Shown: piece by piece, positions 61,831 through 64,000 of the stretch
Numbering within the stretch: the first letter of the stretch is position 1
Layout: every line of letters starts with the position of its first letter
Assembly (NCBI GenBank): GCA_030062745.1
Contig: CP099841.1
Span: 17,921,398-17,985,397 of the forward strand
Source of the DNA: Capitulum mitella
Lineage: Eukaryota > Arthropoda > Thecostraca > Pollicipedomorpha > Pollicipedidae
Length of the DNA stretch: 64,000 nucleotides
Reading direction: 5' to 3'
Notes under the pieces: generated by a model
What the model was told of the DNA's origin: nothing
The model's database searches: none
Seen by the model: only the letters and a program-made list of their open reading frames with translations
Position numbers and translations under genes: made by a program

Positions 61831-62592
61831 GTTTGTCACCAGGTGGTCGGTGCTTCTCACACGGCTAACTCGCTTCCCGACGATGTGTGTCTTCACCCAG
61901 CGCTCAACACTCGCGTTGATTTTCATAAAGAGGCAGTAGGCCACGTACCACATGAAAAGGATAAGCGCCTCCCACCATATGACACCTCCGTCTTCCAAAA
62001 ACGTCATGAGTAGGAGTAAGGCTATGCTGTAAAAGGTCACATCCCGGAAGAGTGGCCACCAGGTCAGCTCCAGGACTGTCCGACTAAAGATCACGCACAT
62101 GGCGATCACAAACAGGATGTTGAATACGGCTGATCCGACGATGGTGCCGACGCCGACGTCGTTCTTGGCGATGAAGACGCCGATGATGCTGGTGAACAGT
62201 TCGGGCGCCGATCCGCCAGCGGCCATGAACGTGGCGCCGGCCACGTCTGTACTGATGTTCAGCTTCTCTGTGATAACGTCCAGTGACGGCACGAAGAACT
62301 CGTCGCACACGATGGCCAGGGCAACGAACATGTAGATCATGCCCAGCACGTGCAGGGCGACAGCTCCGTTGCGGCGCTGCTGAGGCGTGAACAGGTCTTC
62401 CGGGAACAGGTCCTTCTTCTCTTCTTTGGGCGACGCGGAGGGCGTGGGCTCCTGTTCTGCCAGCAGCTGGCGGCTGCCCGGGCTGGACAGCAGCTGGGGT
62501 GTGCTGTTGAGAACCACCAGCACCAGCAGGGCGCTGAGCAGCGCCAGCGGGCCCAGCGGCCGGCGTCGGCCGGCCAGCAGACGCAACGACAT
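61831..62592 (-). CDS. NCKX: K+-dependent Na+/Ca2+ exchanger (SLC24/NCKX), first coding exon
   Basis: 254 codons from ATG at 62592 to the donor. Residues 10-31 are a hydrophobic leader ([17 protein letters not shown]) of the cleavable-signal type. A Ser/Glu/Lys-rich stretch with [20 protein letters not shown] follows, then the alpha-1 repeat. [10 protein letters not shown] (96-105), [17 protein letters not shown] (119-135, with the ion-binding Glu131) and [14 protein letters not shown] (148-161) are diagnostic of NCKX. Two more membrane segments (about 183-197 and 203-222) and a basic start of the cytosolic loop close the exon. Family members exchange Na+ for Ca2+ plus K+ at membranes, mostly the plasma membrane. 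They need a second alpha repeat, which is not in this exon. No ATG lies upstream in frame. A -3 G favours this start. Confidence 0.93.
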
Positions 62593-62880
62593 GACGCCGG
62601 TCAGTGAGCGGCGCGGCGGCCGCTCATGTCGACTGGAAGGACGGGCGTCGACTGGCGCCGACCTGCTATCGATCGGCAGGTGGGCCGTCGGTCCAGACGC
62701 CGGCGCACCACCTGCGCCGACGCGCCGCCCGGCGGCCGGCCCAGAAACCACCGTCCGACCCCGGCCAGCACAGCGACACCGGCAGCCGAATCTGCGCCGA
62801 CGCGCCGCCCGGCGGCCGGCCCAGTAACCATCGTCCGGCCGCGGCCAGCACTACGGCAACGGCAGCCGAAAGGCGATGTG
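62060..62880 (-). promoter_or_regulatory. CpG-rich 5' region of the NCKX gene
   Basis: C+G and CpG rise sharply from within the NCKX exon to about 290 bases upstream of its ATG, then fall back to the A+T-rich background. This is the profile of a CpG-rich promoter/5'UTR, though coding bias explains the part inside the exon. No TATA box or initiator could be singled out. Confidence 0.5.
62711..62869 (-). repeat. 80-bp tandem duplication in the NCKX 5' region
   Basis: Two adjacent units (62711-62790 and 62791-62869) share CTGCGCCGACGCGCCGCCCG and most of the rest, with a one-base length difference. The duplication sits about 120 bases upstream of the NCKX ATG, so it would fall in the 5'UTR or core promoter. 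Confidence 0.9.
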
Positions 62881-63642
62881 AACAGTTTCATCAACATACA
62901 GCCACAATGAAGTTTTCACATGAGACCCCAGCCACCACATTGCTCTGTGCCTGGTGGCTTCTGGGTGTCACAGCCTTAAAATCCTTTGGACAGGGAAGGG
63001 AATATATTGCATAACGATCCAAATTTTATGATGGTATTTAATTTTCCATTTCGTGGCTTAAAGTTTCATGTTATCATATATCTATGCCAAATACCCGGTT
63101 ATTATGCATACGTTTGGGCCTAGACTTCAGCGGCTGCGCGAGCGCAGGCTAAATGCTACTTGTCAGGACATTCGCTAATGCCACTTCAGCGCATGCCAGT
63201 GTCAATCGGTTCTCGTTGTTTTTTGGCTCCGAAAACCGCTTTGCTCACTTCGATGGTCGGGTCCAGGAAAGCAGTTCGATGGCGTTGCTGAAATCGGCTG
63301 CAAATTTTGAAACAGACTCTTTTTCCATGTTATTTTCCACTTTCTTGACGTGTTGGGCCAAATGTTGGACGCCAAAAACAGATCATCGACGTGTCGACAT
63401 TGGACTGATGGTTTAGGTCAGAGAACTTCAAGCGTTTCGTTTTCCAGTTTGCACGCCCACATGCCCGCAGATGCCTCAAAGGTAAGCCCATGGCCACTCC
63501 ATCTTTTTGACTGCAGAGAATACTTTTGGGACAACTGAAGAGACGCCGGACGTGCAGACATGTAACATTTCCTCCAAGATGGGCTTGGACGATTCCAACG
63601 GTGGGAAAGATAGATAGTTGTACTCTAAGGTTAAAACAAGGT
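62870..63642. other. Gene-free stretch
   Basis: Sequence between the NCKX 5' region and the ORF at the window edge. No supported exon; frames at 63153-63538 overlap and are unrecognised. Confidence 0.4.
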
Positions 63643-64000
63643 TTAGAACACAGTTCTACCCTTGTTTTCCCTCTTAGGTTTCAAGATATCTCGGTGGGGT
63701 AGCTTAAGATCAGCTTTCTTTTCCATTCTGTCAAACTTTGTCAGAACACGACAGTTTAAATCAAAGTTGAGCAGCTCTTTTTGGATTTTCGGTGACTGGA
63801 GTGAGGATAGTTTTGGGTATCCATCACGGGACTCGGGTAGGATTAGAGATCCGCTGTAAAGGCTGGGTAATTTCTTGATTGTTCTCATCTTAATAGCGTG
63901 CTCACTTTCACTGGTGATGTTTTCCAAGTATTGGTGTATGCTTTTAAGAGACTGCTCAACGTCACCACTAAGCAGCTGAGTAAGTGCTCGGTAAGAAACT
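63643..64000 (-). CDS. 3' part of an unidentified ORF, running off the window
   Basis: The minus-strand frame is open from the window edge for 118 codons to TAA at 63643-63645. It begins VSYRALTQLLSGDVEQSLKS and is Lys/Ser/Leu-rich, hydrophilic and probably helical. It has no membrane segment, no metal-binding Cys/His pattern and no catalytic motif that I recognise. It is open in otherwise A+T-rich DNA, where stops are frequent, which supports it being or having been coding. It lies in the same orientation as NCKX, about 1 kb upstream, so it would be the last exon of a neighbouring gene or the tail of a transposon ORF. No AATAAA was seen just downstream. Confidence 0.45.
   Translation of the reverse strand, partial: VSYRALTQLLSGDVEQSLKSIHQYLENITSESEHAIKMRTIKKLPSLYSGSLILPESRDGYPKLSSLQSPKIQKELLNFDLNCRVLTKFDRMEKKADLKLPHRDILKPKRENKGRTVF

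Noticed and set aside
62593-62751. Extending NCKX upstream to a start at 62751
   Set aside because: That codon is GTG, not ATG. The extra residues lie in the duplicated G+C-rich 5' region, and the hydrophobic leader begins properly at the ATG at 62592.
62387-63014. Long plus-strand frames opposite the NCKX exon and 5' region
   Set aside because: Shadows of the G+C-rich NCKX strand and the 80-bp duplication; the products are Arg/Pro/Ala-rich without a domain.

Overview
The window is animal nuclear DNA from an invertebrate, and it is mostly transposon-derived. There are no operons, ribosome-binding sites or long open frames. The one clear host gene piece is a 254-codon exon that ends in a GTGAGT splice donor. 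tRNA-derived SINE heads, TTAA-flanked elements and multicopy gene relics are frequent. An arthropod or related invertebrate fits best, because the relic family at 54.7-56.3 kb is one I know mainly from arthropods and Hydra, but the species cannot be named from the sequence.

Layout. 1-15 kb: gene-poor, with two full copies (2.3 and 9.1 kb) of a 1.2-kb TTAA-flanked non-autonomous element (called T1 here), minisatellites at 3.6, 11.1 and 13.2 kb, and one SINE head. 15-25 kb: a reversed copy of a second TTAA family (T2) carrying a nested 165-bp hAT-like MITE, a cluster of three SINE heads, and a GIY-YIG retroelement relic. 25-31.5 kb: two inverted copies of a hAT-like element, each carrying a 105-bp minisatellite, which together form a 6.3-kb large inverted repeat. 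31.5-37.3 kb: two more T2 copies, one split by a nested T1 copy. 38-43 kb: a minisatellite and unassigned repeat debris. 43.8-47.2 kb: a complete foldback/Mutator-like element with long inverted arms built of 276-bp satellite units, a perfect 9-bp target duplication, and a broken Sec24 gene fragment in its interior. 50-52.5 kb: a third TTAA family (T3) with a T1 copy nested inside. 54.7-56.3 kb: a 0.8-kb head-to-head duplication of a gene relic. 61.8-62.9 kb: the first coding exon and CpG-rich 5' region of an NCKX-type K+-dependent Na+/Ca2+ exchanger on the minus strand. At the right edge is an unidentified minus-strand ORF.

The window therefore looks like the 5' end of an SLC24 (NCKX) gene plus a very long transposon-packed intron and/or intergenic region. 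The later NCKX exons, including the second alpha repeat, were not found here. The most notable points are the Sec24-carrying foldback element, the perfect DR1 nuclear-receptor-type sites spread by the T1 family, and the tandem-repeat arrays embedded in two unrelated DNA-transposon families.
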